Assembly (NCBI GenBank): GCA_021776475.1
Contig: JAJFFV010000006.1
Span: 930,001-994,000 of the forward strand
Direction: 5' to 3'
From: Parvularculaceae bacterium
GTDB lineage: Bacteria > Pseudomonadota > Alphaproteobacteria > Caulobacterales > Parvularculaceae
Length of the DNA stretch: 64,000 nt
Part shown: piece after piece, positions 46,725 through 56,187 of the stretch
Numbering within the stretch: the stretch's first letter is position 1
Layout: every line of letters starts with the position of its first letter
The notes under the pieces: generated by a model
Seen by the model: only the letters and a program-made list of their open reading frames with translations
Databases searched by the model: none
What the model was told of the DNA's origin: nothing
Translations under genes and position numbers: made by a program

Positions 46725-46949
46725 ATGACCAATACAGTCACGGCTAAGAAAAGACCCAAAATGACAAATGCCGGTATAGCAGCAGCAATTGGGGTCTCAA
46801 CAGTTCTTTCCGGTTGCGCAACGGTTAAGCTTGAAGCGCCTGACAAACCAATTGAAATAAATCTGAACATCAACATTACCCAGGAACTACGCGTTAAACT
46901 GGATAAAGATATTGAAAGTCTGGTTACAGATAATCCAGATCTCTTTTAG
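46725..46949 (+). CDS. ynbE: YnbE-family outer-membrane lipoprotein
   Basis: Short lipoprotein of 74 residues with lipobox LSGC at about residue 32. The mature part CATVKLEAPDKPIEINLNIN continues to ITQELRVKLDKDIESL and matches the YnbE pattern (VKLEAPDKPIEINLN is nearly invariant). It extends YdbH to the outer membrane as an oligomer. The ATG at 46725 has AAGGGAT upstream. Second gene of ydbH-ynbE-ydbL. Confidence 0.88.
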   Translation: MTNTVTAKKRPKMTNAGIAAAIGVSTVLSGCATVKLEAPDKPIEINLNINITQELRVKLDKDIESLVTDNPDLF

Positions 46950-46960
46950 GGAGCGACACA

Positions 46961-47314
46961 ATGAGTTTTTCACTTAAGGCCGTTTTTGCAGGAATTGCAG
47001 CAAGCATTTTCACCCTGTTCGCACACGCACTCGCCGCGAATGCGACCATTGAGCAGTCCAAGGCCGACTGCGTGGTTGGCGAGCAGACCAATGGTTACCT
47101 TGGTACTGTGCGCGGGGCCTCAACAAATGTGACGATTGACCGTGAAGTGCGCTCGGTAAACCAGCAGCGCAAGACCATCTATGCCCGGCTGGCAGAGGAA
47201 AATGGCGTGACCGTGGAAGTCATTGCGCAGCTTACAGCTGAACGCCAAATCAACAACGCACCATCCGGCCATTGTGTTCAGAATACGGACGGGAGCTGGA
47301 CAAAACGGGCGTAG
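46961..47314 (+). CDS. ydbL: YdbL-family periplasmic protein (DUF1318)
   Basis: Third member of the YdbH-YnbE-YdbL system, thought to chaperone YnbE assembly. The 117-residue precursor has a signal peptide ending near AHALAANA. The mature DUF1318 part contains KADCVVGEQTNGYLGTV, then VNQQRKTIYARLAEENGVTVEVIAQLTAERQI, with two cysteines. It starts 11 bases after ynbE. Confidence 0.88.
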   Translation: MSFSLKAVFAGIAASIFTLFAHALAANATIEQSKADCVVGEQTNGYLGTVRGASTNVTIDREVRSVNQQRKTIYARLAEENGVTVEVIAQLTAERQINNAPSGHCVQNTDGSWTKRA

Positions 47315-47531
47315 GCCTGTCGCTCAAAGAGCTCTAAGAATTTGCAAGTTGGTACCTGCCTGCATCCTCAAAGATATCCACGACTCGATATCTCTACCCA
47401 GATATATAATTACGTCTGAGCAGGCGATTGACCGATCGAGGAGTATTATTTCCGACAGGAGTGATTCGGTTGAGGAGATCAGATACATAACGAGCTCATG
47501 AGCGGCGTCATAGTCCGTGTGTGAGTAGTTT

Positions 47532-49019
47532 TCATCTACGGGCCGGTTTCCGATAGCGGTCATACAGCTTGCGAAGGACTTTTGGAATCGAGTGTAATAG
47601 ATCTCCCGCGATTGTACCGGGTCCATTTGCCCGCCCCATCTCTGAATGCAGCCAGGCAGCCGCCGACGCAGCTTCAAATGATGGCATGCCCTGTGCGATC
47701 AGTCCTGTGATAATGCCAGCCAACACATCGCCGGAACCAGCTGTAGCGAGCCACGGGGATCCGTTTGCATTGATGGTTATGCGGCCGCCGGGGCTTGCTA
47801 TGACGGTGTCATCACCTTTGAGTAAAACGATACATCCCGCCCTTTCCGCAGCGTCTTTGATAGCGGTCAGCCTATCTTTCCGCAGGGGAGGCCCACCGAA
47901 CAGCCGGTTGAATTCGCCCTCATGCGGTGTCAACACATCACCCGGTCGCAACATGTCAAACAAATCGTTTGGCCGGCGTTCAAAACTCATCAAAGCATCC
48001 GCATCTAGAATAACATTAGCGCCGCTTGCCAGAAGACAGAGAACCTTGCTTGCCGTCCCCTCACCTACGCCAGCACCGGGACCAATAAGAGCCGCTGTGA
48101 CACGACTGTCCGTTAACAAGTCCTCCAGGTCTTTGCCACTGTCTCCCCGCTTGAGCATCACTTCCGTCAAGTGACAGGCGTTGACCGTCAAAGCTTTTTC
48201 CGGACTGATCAGTGTTACCAACCCCGCGCCGCTGCGCAACGCAGCAAGTGCTGAGAGTCGGGCGGCCCCGCTTTCGTACGGACCGCCTGAACAGATGTAC
48301 CCGCTTCCTCTAGTAAACTTGTACGCTGTTGCGTCGGGCCAGGGGAAAACAGTGCTCCACTTGTCAGGATCATTCAAAAAGACCTTCGGCTTGATCTCGA
48401 CCAGCACGTCATCTCTGATGCCAATATCGCTGACATTAACCTCGCCGCACTGAGCCTTACCCGGATGAAGGAAGTGGCCCGGTTTGGCACGAAAGAAAGT
48501 TACTGTATGCTGCGCTTTTACCGCCGCTGCCAGGATCTTTCCGGTATTGCCATCGATACCGCTAGGTATGTCGATCGCAACAACCGGACACTCAAGCACA
48601 TTAATCTGTTGGACGATAGTAGCAAGATCATCTGTGATCGGACGGCTTAGGCCTGCACCAAACAGCGCATCGACAATTAATGCTGGAAATTGCCAGTCGA
48701 TTTCTTCGGGGGTCAACACAGGGACTTGGCAATCCCGGGCAGCAAGCGATGCGTCCCCGCCCAACTTTTCCGGTGCAATAGTCGCAACAAGTTGTACCGG
48801 CCATCCCGCATCCGCGAGGTCAGAAGCAACGACATATCCATCACCACCGTTGTTGCCGGGACCACAGATCACCAGAACCGGTCGCCGCGACCAGCGCCGG
48901 CGTATGACATCAAAAACCTGCCTGCCGGCGTTTTTCATCAAGGTGTAGCCGGGTGTACCGGCTTCTATCGTGCGCCGATCGGCCTCTGCCATTTCATCCA
49001 CTGTCAGCAATTCGTGCAT
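47532..49019 (-). CDS. nnr: Bifunctional NAD(P)H-hydrate epimerase/dehydratase
   Basis: Repairs hydrated NAD(P)H. The N-terminal epimerase half (NnrE, residues 1-210) has the YjeF_N signature ICGPGNNGGDGYVVASDL and VDALFGAGLSRPI. The C-terminal dehydratase half (NnrD) has LIGPGAGVGEGT, ILDADALMSF, LTPHEGEFNRLFGG and the nucleotide-binding ATAGSGDVLAGIITGLIAQG. The 495-residue fusion is standard. It is divergent from glnB, an arrangement common in alphaproteobacteria. Confidence 0.95.
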   Translation of the reverse strand: MHELLTVDEMAEADRRTIEAGTPGYTLMKNAGRQVFDVIRRRWSRRPVLVICGPGNNGGDGYVVASDLADAGWPVQLVATIAPEKLGGDASLAARDCQVPVLTPEEIDWQFPALIVDALFGAGLSRPITDDLATIVQQINVLECPVVAIDIPSGIDGNTGKILAAAVKAQHTVTFFRAKPGHFLHPGKAQCGEVNVSDIGIRDDVLVEIKPKVFLNDPDKWSTVFPWPDATAYKFTRGSGYICSGGPYESGAARLSALAALRSGAGLVTLISPEKALTVNACHLTEVMLKRGDSGKDLEDLLTDSRVTAALIGPGAGVGEGTASKVLCLLASGANVILDADALMSFERRPNDLFDMLRPGDVLTPHEGEFNRLFGGPPLRKDRLTAIKDAAERAGCIVLLKGDDTVIASPGGRITINANGSPWLATAGSGDVLAGIITGLIAQGMPSFEAASAAAWLHSEMGRANGPGTIAGDLLHSIPKVLRKLYDRYRKPARR

Positions 49020-49052
49020 AACGCCTCAAATGGCCTTGATTTTCGCGCCTAA

Positions 49053-49475
<423 letters not shown>

Positions 49476-49706
49476 GCCCAAACTGACGAACGCTATAAAC
49501 TGCCAAAAAGGCAAAATGTAACGGAAATCTGCCAATTCATGCCAGTACTTTTTGCCAATCGACAGCCGTCTTTTCACTATATTCTCCTAAAGCTGACTAA
49601 AAATGCTGCAGTGCAAAAGTTTTCCTTGATCACCCTTTCGGTTTAGGCAGAGTGTCGCTGACTTTCCGCCGTACCCTGGCAACACCAACCAAAAGGGGCC
49701 TTCCCG

Positions 49707-51113
49707 ATGTCCGCCAAAGACGTTCTGAAACTTATCAAGGACAAAGACGTTAAATATGTCGACCTGCGTTTCACTGATCCGCGCGGCAAATGGCAACATG
49801 TCACATTCGATCTGTCGCTGGTCGATGATGATTTTTTTACCGACGGCCAGATGTTTGATGGCTCTTCCATTGCCGGCTGGAAATCCATCAATGAATCGGA
49901 CATGACATTGATGCCCGACCCAGCAACTGCAGTACTGGATCCGTTCTTTGCGCAGACGACGCTGGCGATTTTCTGTGACATTCTGGAACCTGCGACCGGC
50001 CAACCGTACTCCCGTGATCCAAGATCAACCGCCAAGGCGGCCGAGGCCTATCTCAAGTCCTCCGGTATCGGCGATACAGCGTTTTTCGGTCCGGAAGCGG
50101 AATTTTTCGTCTTTGACGACGTTCGCTGGACCACGGACCAGAACGCTACCGGCTTTGCGATTGATTCCAACGAAGGGCCGTATAATTCCGGCACTGACTA
50201 TGATGGTGGCAACCTTGGCCACAGGCCTGGACCGAAAGGCGGCTACTTCCCCGTACCCCCGGTTGATGGCGGACAGGATTTGCGCTCCGAAATGCTGACT
50301 GTAATGACGGAAATGGGTTTGCAGCCCGAGAAACATCACCATGAGGTCGCACCATCACAGCATGAACTCGGGATGAAATTTGACAGCCTCACCGTCATGG
50401 CGGACCGGTTGCAGATCTATAAATACATCGTTCATCAAGTCTCTGCCGCTTATGGCAAAACGGCGACATTCATGCCGAAGCCAGTTTACGGTGACAACGG
50501 GTCCGGCATGCATGTTCACCAATCTATCTGGAAAGACGGCAAGCCGCTTTTTGCCGGTGATCGCTACGCGGATCTTTCCGAAACCTGCCTCCATTATATC
50601 GGTGGCATCATCAAACATGCCCGCGCGATCAATGCTTTTTCCAATGCCACGACCAACTCCTACAAACGCTTGGTGCCAGGATTCGAAGCACCTGTTCTGC
50701 TTGCCTATTCGGCCCGCAACCGGTCAGCGTCCGTGCGCATTCCGTGGGTGTCCTCGCCCAAGGGTAAACGTCTTGAAACCCGCTTTCCGGACGCGTCCGG
50801 CAATCCCTACTTCACCTTCGCCGCGCTGCTGATGGCTGGCCTTGACGGGATCGAAAACCGTATCGATCCTGGCGATGCCATGGATAAGGATCTCTACGAT
50901 CTGCCACCCGAAGAACTCAAAGGTATCCCGACGGTTTGCGGCTCGCTGCGTGAGGCGCTCAGTGCCCTCGATGCTGATCGCGATTTCCTGAAGAAAGGAA
51001 ATGTTTTCAACGACGACCAAATTGATGCCTATGTCGACCTCAAGATGGAAGAAGTTGTACGGTTTGAAACAGCGCCGCATCCGATCGAATTCGCGATGTA
51101 TTACAGCGTATAG
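49707..51113 (+). CDS. glnA: Glutamine synthetase type I
   Basis: ATP-dependent amination of glutamate, the main ammonia assimilation enzyme. Type I signatures include [15 protein letters not shown], the metal-ligand segment [31 protein letters not shown], the Asn-loop [17 protein letters not shown], and Tyr397 in [10 protein letters not shown], the adenylylation site. Counting places this tyrosine exactly at 397 as in E. coli, so regulation by GlnE is expected. It follows glnB by 231 bases. Confidence 0.98.
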   Translation: MSAKDVLKLIKDKDVKYVDLRFTDPRGKWQHVTFDLSLVDDDFFTDGQMFDGSSIAGWKSINESDMTLMPDPATAVLDPFFAQTTLAIFCDILEPATGQPYSRDPRSTAKAAEAYLKSSGIGDTAFFGPEAEFFVFDDVRWTTDQNATGFAIDSNEGPYNSGTDYDGGNLGHRPGPKGGYFPVPPVDGGQDLRSEMLTVMTEMGLQPEKHHHEVAPSQHELGMKFDSLTVMADRLQIYKYIVHQVSAAYGKTATFMPKPVYGDNGSGMHVHQSIWKDGKPLFAGDRYADLSETCLHYIGGIIKHARAINAFSNATTNSYKRLVPGFEAPVLLAYSARNRSASVRIPWVSSPKGKRLETRFPDASGNPYFTFAALLMAGLDGIENRIDPGDAMDKDLYDLPPEELKGIPTVCGSLREALSALDADRDFLKKGNVFNDDQIDAYVDLKMEEVVRFETAPHPIEFAMYYSV

Positions 51114-51469
51114 CCCTTTTGTTTTAAAGGCACATGTATTGAGTTCCGCGAGCTTGTATTATAATATGAGGGTGGCTGCGAGGACAATGATCCAACAGAT
51201 CATCTCCTGTTTGACTCAACGCTGTAATCTCGAATAACCCTTCCATGGGTACGCTGATGATCGATAGCGCGGTCTGGGAATTAACCGCACAGTAAGTGAG
51301 CATCCCGTTATCGGGAACCAACATGAGTGTGCGACCAAACATGGATGCAAATTATCGAACTATGAGCTGGTTTTCCCTGGCCAGCGCGCTATCCACCGCT
51401 GCTTCCAAGCCTGGTTTCCGGCAGTGTTGGCGGGTAGACTGACGAGACTATCGACGATGGAGAAATAAT
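51114..51469. other. Intergenic region after glnA
   Basis: No gene is assigned. A minus-strand frame at 51124-51342 opens with FGRTLMLVPDNGMLTY but lacks a ribosome site and was not recognised. No strong terminator follows glnA. Confidence 0.3.
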
Positions 51470-53206
51470 GTGATCGGCATCAGACTTATTGCTGCAAGCT
51501 TGCTGCTTGTGGCCTGCGGTGCGCAAGAGACAGCTCAGAAAGAGCTGTCGGACGGCACTATCGTCTACACCTCCAGCCAAATCCACACGATGAACCGCGA
51601 GGCGCCGACAGCAACGGCTGTGGCTGTGAAGAACGAGATGATCGTCGGCGTTGGAACTTACGATGATCTCATGGCGACGTTTCCCGGCGCGGGCCACGAT
51701 GATACTTTCGCCAATGCGACGATCGTTCCTGGACTGATTGATCCACATATGCATGTTTTGCTTGGATCGCTCCTTTATGCCCTGCCATTCGCAGCCCCGT
51801 GGCCGATGGCATCGCCCGACGGGGACCTGGCGGGATATGAAACGCGAAGTGCTTTTCTGGCGCGGTTGTCCGATATCGTTGCTGAAGCGCCAGACGACGG
51901 CTCTCCGGTGTTCGTTTATGGGTTTCATGACCTTGTACAAGGTGACTTAACCCGGAGCGACCTTGACGCGATCACCGGTGAGCGTCCCTTGCTTGTCTGG
52001 CACTATTCCGGTCACGACTTTTATCTTAATACGTCCGCACTTGAACTAGCGGAAATAACGCCTGAATTGCACGACCAATTCGCTGGCATCGGGTTAATGG
52101 CAGACGGCACACTTTCAGGGCGTGTGTTCGAGGATGCCTTGCCCCATCTTTTTGAACGGATTGGCCGGTATCTTTTTAATCCTTTATCGGTTGCCCGAGG
52201 CGCCAGCGACTATTTTAAAATTATGAGCGAAGCAGGGATTACAACTACTGCTGAACTTGCTTATGGCGCATTCGACAGGGCTATTGAAGACATGATAATT
52301 TCCTCCAACTGGTCGCTCGATAGCGCCGGATTCCGGCTATATCTGGTGCCGGAATTCAGGGGATTTGAAAAAGAATTCGGAGACACCGCACCGCAAACAA
52401 TCCAGACAATTCTGGAAGGTGGCATCAAAACACCAGCACCCCTGCTCCCACGCGTCAAATTTTTTACCGATGGCGCATTTTATTCACAAACCATGCGCCT
52501 TTCTTCACCAGGATACCTTGCCGGACAATCAGAAGGCACTGAAGGTTTGTGGGTCCTCGAGCCGAACGAAATTGTCGCCCGTATTCGACCATACTGGGAT
52601 GCCGGTTTCTCCGTACACATCCATTCTAATGGTGATGCGGCACAAGAGGGAACCCTCGGCGCCCTAGCGACGCTGCGCGAAGATGACAGCAGTCGTGATT
52701 TCGTGATAGAACATGGCGGCTTGTTTTCTCCAAAACAAATTCAACGAACGGCAAATCTGGATGCCATTGTGTCAGCCGCAAGTCACTACGTATTCTATCT
52801 TTCCGGTGCCTACAAAACACCGCTCGGGACGGATCGAGAGGGTTGGATCTCACCGCTTGGTTCACTCTCGGACGCCGGCGTCGTAGTGACCCTTCACTCT
52901 GATGCGCCGCTGGCACCACCGCAACCGCTGCGCGCGGCCGGTGTCCATATGACGCGAGCCACTCGTGAAGGTGGCACCTATCATACAGAGCAGGCGCTCC
53001 AACCTTACGATGCTCTTGAAGCGATAACTCTTGATGCGGCTCGTGCGCTCGGTCTCGATGATGAGATCGGGTCGATAGAAGTGGGTAAAAAGGCCGACTT
53101 TACTGTTCTTGAAACTGATCCGCTGCAAGAACCAGGTGATGCCTGGGCTGACATCATCATCTGGGGCGTAGTTTTAAATGGAAAGAAACGTCCGCTGCAA
53201 GATTAA
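51470..53206 (+). CDS. Exported amidohydrolase, YtcJ-like (Amidohydro_3), lipoprotein
   Basis: Metal-dependent hydrolase of the amidohydrolase superfamily, 578 residues. It begins with a lipoprotein signal (RLIAASLLLVACGAQE). The metal site shows as ATIVPGLIDPHMHVLLG, and further ligands as SVHIHSNGDAAQ, FVIEHGG and VVTLHSDAPLAPP. The C-terminal GSIEVGKKADFTVLETDPL is typical of the YtcJ group. GTG at 51470 is the start (GGAG seven bases upstream). Substrate unknown; the lipid anchor suggests it acts outside the cytoplasm. Confidence 0.85.
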   Translation: MIGIRLIAASLLLVACGAQETAQKELSDGTIVYTSSQIHTMNREAPTATAVAVKNEMIVGVGTYDDLMATFPGAGHDDTFANATIVPGLIDPHMHVLLGSLLYALPFAAPWPMASPDGDLAGYETRSAFLARLSDIVAEAPDDGSPVFVYGFHDLVQGDLTRSDLDAITGERPLLVWHYSGHDFYLNTSALELAEITPELHDQFAGIGLMADGTLSGRVFEDALPHLFERIGRYLFNPLSVARGASDYFKIMSEAGITTTAELAYGAFDRAIEDMIISSNWSLDSAGFRLYLVPEFRGFEKEFGDTAPQTIQTILEGGIKTPAPLLPRVKFFTDGAFYSQTMRLSSPGYLAGQSEGTEGLWVLEPNEIVARIRPYWDAGFSVHIHSNGDAAQEGTLGALATLREDDSSRDFVIEHGGLFSPKQIQRTANLDAIVSAASHYVFYLSGAYKTPLGTDREGWISPLGSLSDAGVVVTLHSDAPLAPPQPLRAAGVHMTRATREGGTYHTEQALQPYDALEAITLDAARALGLDDEIGSIEVGKKADFTVLETDPLQEPGDAWADIIIWGVVLNGKKRPLQD

Positions 53207-53320
53207 CCAAGCTTTCAACTCCATTTTTTCTTTTAAAAACAGCTCCTTATAGAAGCTCCCTTACAAATAACCCAAACAGCTGACGATCCCAGATTTCCAC
53301 CAAAACCCCTTGTATTGCCC

Positions 53321-53485
53321 GTGAAACACGCTTATATGCCGCCCATCGATGATTGGCCGGACGACCTGGGCCGTGCGTTCCCCAAGAAGGGCGCTGACGT
53401 TTTAGACTGCCCCCCGAAAATCGACTATCAGGACACGAGTCTGTGCACTTCGCATGGCCCGATGTCCAAAATGAATCGTCAGTGA
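53321..53485 (+). CDS. Possible small protein upstream of csp
   Basis: A 54-codon frame (GTG 53321 or ATG 53336) ends 13 bases before the cold-shock gene. The text [20 protein letters not shown] and [17 protein letters not shown], together with about 70 percent G or C at third positions, resembles real coding. No ribosome site was seen and no family recognised; it may be a leader ORF or part of the csp 5' UTR. Confidence 0.3.
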   Translation: MKHAYMPPIDDWPDDLGRAFPKKGADVLDCPPKIDYQDTSLCTSHGPMSKMNRQ

Positions 53486-53498
53486 AAGGACGTTTACT

Positions 53499-53708
53499 AT
53501 GACTACAGGTACTGTTAAATTCTACAATGATCAAAAAGGCTTCGGCTTCATTCAACCGGAAGATGGCTCCAAGGACGTGTTTGTCCATGCGACTGCACTG
53601 CAGCGCTCTGGCCTCACCGCTCTTAATGAAGGCCAAAAAGTAAGCTACGAAACAGAAGTTGATTCCCGCAGCGGTAAAACAGCTGTGAGCACACTCGAAC
53701 TCGCTTAA
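53499..53708 (+). CDS. Cold-shock protein
   Basis: Single-stranded nucleic-acid chaperone of 69 residues with a CSD fold. RNP1 is KGFGFIQP and RNP2 is VFVHATAL; the start [16 protein letters not shown] and the middle [14 protein letters not shown] are typical. AGGA lies eight bases before the ATG. A long leader region and a strong terminator fit a monocistronic csp gene. Which paralogue (CspA, CspD etc.) cannot be told. Confidence 0.96.
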   Translation: MTTGTVKFYNDQKGFGFIQPEDGSKDVFVHATALQRSGLTALNEGQKVSYETEVDSRSGKTAVSTLELA

Positions 53709-53731
53709 GCTTAATACGATCATTTGATGAA

Positions 53732-53759
53732 AGCAGCGCCTTGCCGGCGCTGCTTTTTT
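53732..53759 (+). terminator. Terminator of csp
   Basis: AGCAGCGCC-TTGCC-GGCGCTGCT followed by TTTTTT. It lies 23 bases after the stop codon. Confidence 0.93.
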
Positions 53760-53916
53760 GTCGGTTTCAAAAGCCGCCCAAATCCTGAGGTTACAGCCAC
53801 GTATCTGTCGGTTAACCGCAATGTACTGCTGCTTGTAAAACGTGCCCTCGCACTCTTCTCTTTTGCTAAACCTCTATCTAAACCGCTCCCTAACAGTATT
53901 GAAGGCTGCCGGCAGT

Positions 53917-56184
53917 TCAGGCCGCGTCGTGTACACTCGTTGTGACGCAGGCCGCAGGCAGCGTGATCTCAACTGTAAAGCCTCCGCTCTCATCAGACAA
54001 AAGTGCGAGGCTGCCGGAATGTAGGTCGACGATCTTCGTCACAAGATAAAGACCGAGACCACAACCTTCGAAGTTACGGTTTAACGCCGCGTCAGCCTGG
54101 TTGAATATCTCGGTCAAATCGGGAAGTTTTCCAGCTGGGCAGCCCGGCCCATTGTCCGTCACTATTAACTTCAGCTGACCGTTTCCTGTTGTCGCCGTTA
54201 GCTCAATAATGGCTTTAGGTCCAGCGAACTTTGCCGCATTGTCCAGGAGGTGCACCAATGCAAGCTTCATCAGGCTCCAGTCGACTGTGATTTTTTCAAT
54301 TACCTCGTGCACGAGCACAACCACCTGTTGCTCGCTCCATGATTTCTTTCCTTTGGTTTCAGCCATTGCCTCTTCAAACAGCTCAGCCGGTATGACCGTA
54401 TCCGGATAAATGTTCTTCTCACCAGCCTGTAATTGTGCGGCGTGTAGCATATTATTCAAAATTGAGAGAAGGTGTCGACCGCTAGAACCAATCATGTCAG
54501 CGTAGTCGCAATATTGCTCATTACCAAGAGGGCCTAGTGTTTCGCTCTTCAGTACGTCGGCAAAACCGATCACACTGTTCAGGGGTGTTCGCAGTTCATG
54601 GTTCATATTTGAAATGAGCTGGGTTTTAGCTGCGGATATTTCGGCATGCGAGTCTTTGGCGGCACGCTCGGCATGCTCGGCCTTCTTTTGTGCTGTAATG
54701 TCATGTAGTGCAAAAACCACAAATATCCGATCATTTTTCCTACGCTCAAACGAGCTGTCGGCCAGAAATACACGAGACCGACTGACCGTTACGTCCAGCG
54801 CCGACGGAACAGCAGTCTCCTCTATCTCCTTTTCGAGCGTGAAGCGAGCGATAACCCCGGTTTCATCCTGACTAAAAGCAAGGTGCGCTGCCAAAGCGGG
54901 CTCTACGTCGCGCAAATGTACTCCTGCAATTGGCGGCTTTTCGAGACCAAGCATTTCCTGCGCACGTGGATTGCACAATTCGAGGGCACCGTAGCGATTG
55001 ACGACGATGAAGCCTTCGTGATTGTCGGCGATTAGGGTTTGTAAAAGCGTGTAACTGTCTTTCGCCTCCATCCGGGCGTAGAAAGCTTGTTTTGTGCGGC
55101 GTTCAAGTTCGAGGCAAATGACGTACACAATACAAAGAAACTGGGCTAGATGCAGACTTGCCGTATAGATGATGTCGCCAGCTCCAGCCTGTATAGGCAA
55201 GGGCCCGACGATGATGGCGGCCAGGATCAGCGCATTGAGAATAAAACACCGCAGAGGGTTATTGTGACACACTGCGGATGTCAGGACCAGGCACAGGAGC
55301 GCAGTGAATAGAAGGGTTGGAACAACGCCAATCAACGTCAGCTCGCGATCCCTGCGGGCTGTCTCATAGGTCGTCGCGTTAACCAGAACTCCGCTTTGTA
55401 CACCATATACTGGAATTGCAAATTCATCACCTAGCTCCAGCGCAGTCGCACCAACCAGAACATTTTTGTTTCTAAAAACCTCTTTATCAAAATCGCCCAG
55501 CAGCACATCAGAATAAGAGATGCGTTCAAAACTCCGAGGGCTAATCGAAAAGTCTATGTAGTACTCCCTGCCATCAGGCTGTTTGCCTGCCATCTTGGTA
55601 GCGAGCGTTGCAGTGCGGCCAAAGCTGAATTCTACACTGTCGATGGCGCGCCGTAAAATGCCGTCTTGATCAATCGGATAGTTCACACCCGCGATTTGTG
55701 AATGAGCCAACAATTGCGGATGTGGCTGTATTTCCGCCGTTACATTCGGCATATCTGCTGAAATCGGCTGGCGCAGAGCAGCTAGAAAAACCGGCGTCTT
55801 TGCCACATCAATCGCATCAGCAAAAGCCTGATTGCCGGCGGGATCGCCTGGTGCGCTGAAATCTATATCGAAGGCAACAGATTTTGCACCGGCTGCACTG
55901 ACGATTTGCAAAAGATTACCATGCACGGATCGCGACCACGGCCAATCCGGCATCGCCTGCAGGGATTTTGTGTCAATGGCGACGATGACGGCATCAGACT
56001 TCACGGAATGGGACAGGACTTTAAATCGTTTGTCGAGAATGAAGTGATCAAAGCTAATCAGCAAACCGGCGAGAGACAACAAGACGGTAAAAAAGAAAAA
56101 CAGAGAGGCGGCGAAAATGTGCCGACGCCATTTGGATCGATTGTCTGTAACAGGATTTTGGTCACCAAATGGCATGGACGTCAT
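53917..56184 (-). CDS. CHASE2-PAS sensor histidine kinase
   Basis: Membrane kinase of 755 residues. A first helix (about 25-45) precedes an extracytoplasmic CHASE2 domain (about 45-285) with VIVAIDTKSLQAMPDWPWSR, AKSVAFDIDFSAPGDPAG and NYPIDQDGILRRAI. Three helices follow (about 285-360), then a PAS domain (380-500, NHEGFIVVNRYGALELCNPRAQEMLGL). The HisKA domain has His529 (NMNHELRTPLNSVIGF), and the ATPase lobe has LVHLLDNAAKFA, VTDNGPGC and GCGLGLYLVTKI. It starts three bases after the FecR-repeat gene stop, so they form one transcript. No response regulator is adjacent. Confidence 0.93.
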   Translation of the reverse strand: MTSMPFGDQNPVTDNRSKWRRHIFAASLFFFFTVLLSLAGLLISFDHFILDKRFKVLSHSVKSDAVIVAIDTKSLQAMPDWPWSRSVHGNLLQIVSAAGAKSVAFDIDFSAPGDPAGNQAFADAIDVAKTPVFLAALRQPISADMPNVTAEIQPHPQLLAHSQIAGVNYPIDQDGILRRAIDSVEFSFGRTATLATKMAGKQPDGREYYIDFSISPRSFERISYSDVLLGDFDKEVFRNKNVLVGATALELGDEFAIPVYGVQSGVLVNATTYETARRDRELTLIGVVPTLLFTALLCLVLTSAVCHNNPLRCFILNALILAAIIVGPLPIQAGAGDIIYTASLHLAQFLCIVYVICLELERRTKQAFYARMEAKDSYTLLQTLIADNHEGFIVVNRYGALELCNPRAQEMLGLEKPPIAGVHLRDVEPALAAHLAFSQDETGVIARFTLEKEIEETAVPSALDVTVSRSRVFLADSSFERRKNDRIFVVFALHDITAQKKAEHAERAAKDSHAEISAAKTQLISNMNHELRTPLNSVIGFADVLKSETLGPLGNEQYCDYADMIGSSGRHLLSILNNMLHAAQLQAGEKNIYPDTVIPAELFEEAMAETKGKKSWSEQQVVVLVHEVIEKITVDWSLMKLALVHLLDNAAKFAGPKAIIELTATTGNGQLKLIVTDNGPGCPAGKLPDLTEIFNQADAALNRNFEGCGLGLYLVTKIVDLHSGSLALLSDESGGFTVEITLPAACVTTSVHDAA

Positions 56185-56187
56185 CGT

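Noticed and set aside
47324-47677. 117-codon minus-strand frame after nnr
   Set aside because: It overlaps the nnr 3' end in another frame and shows no family features.
49476-49706. Sigma-54 promoter or NtrC sites before glnA
   Set aside because: No GG-N10-GC element with proper flanks was found by reading; not claimed.
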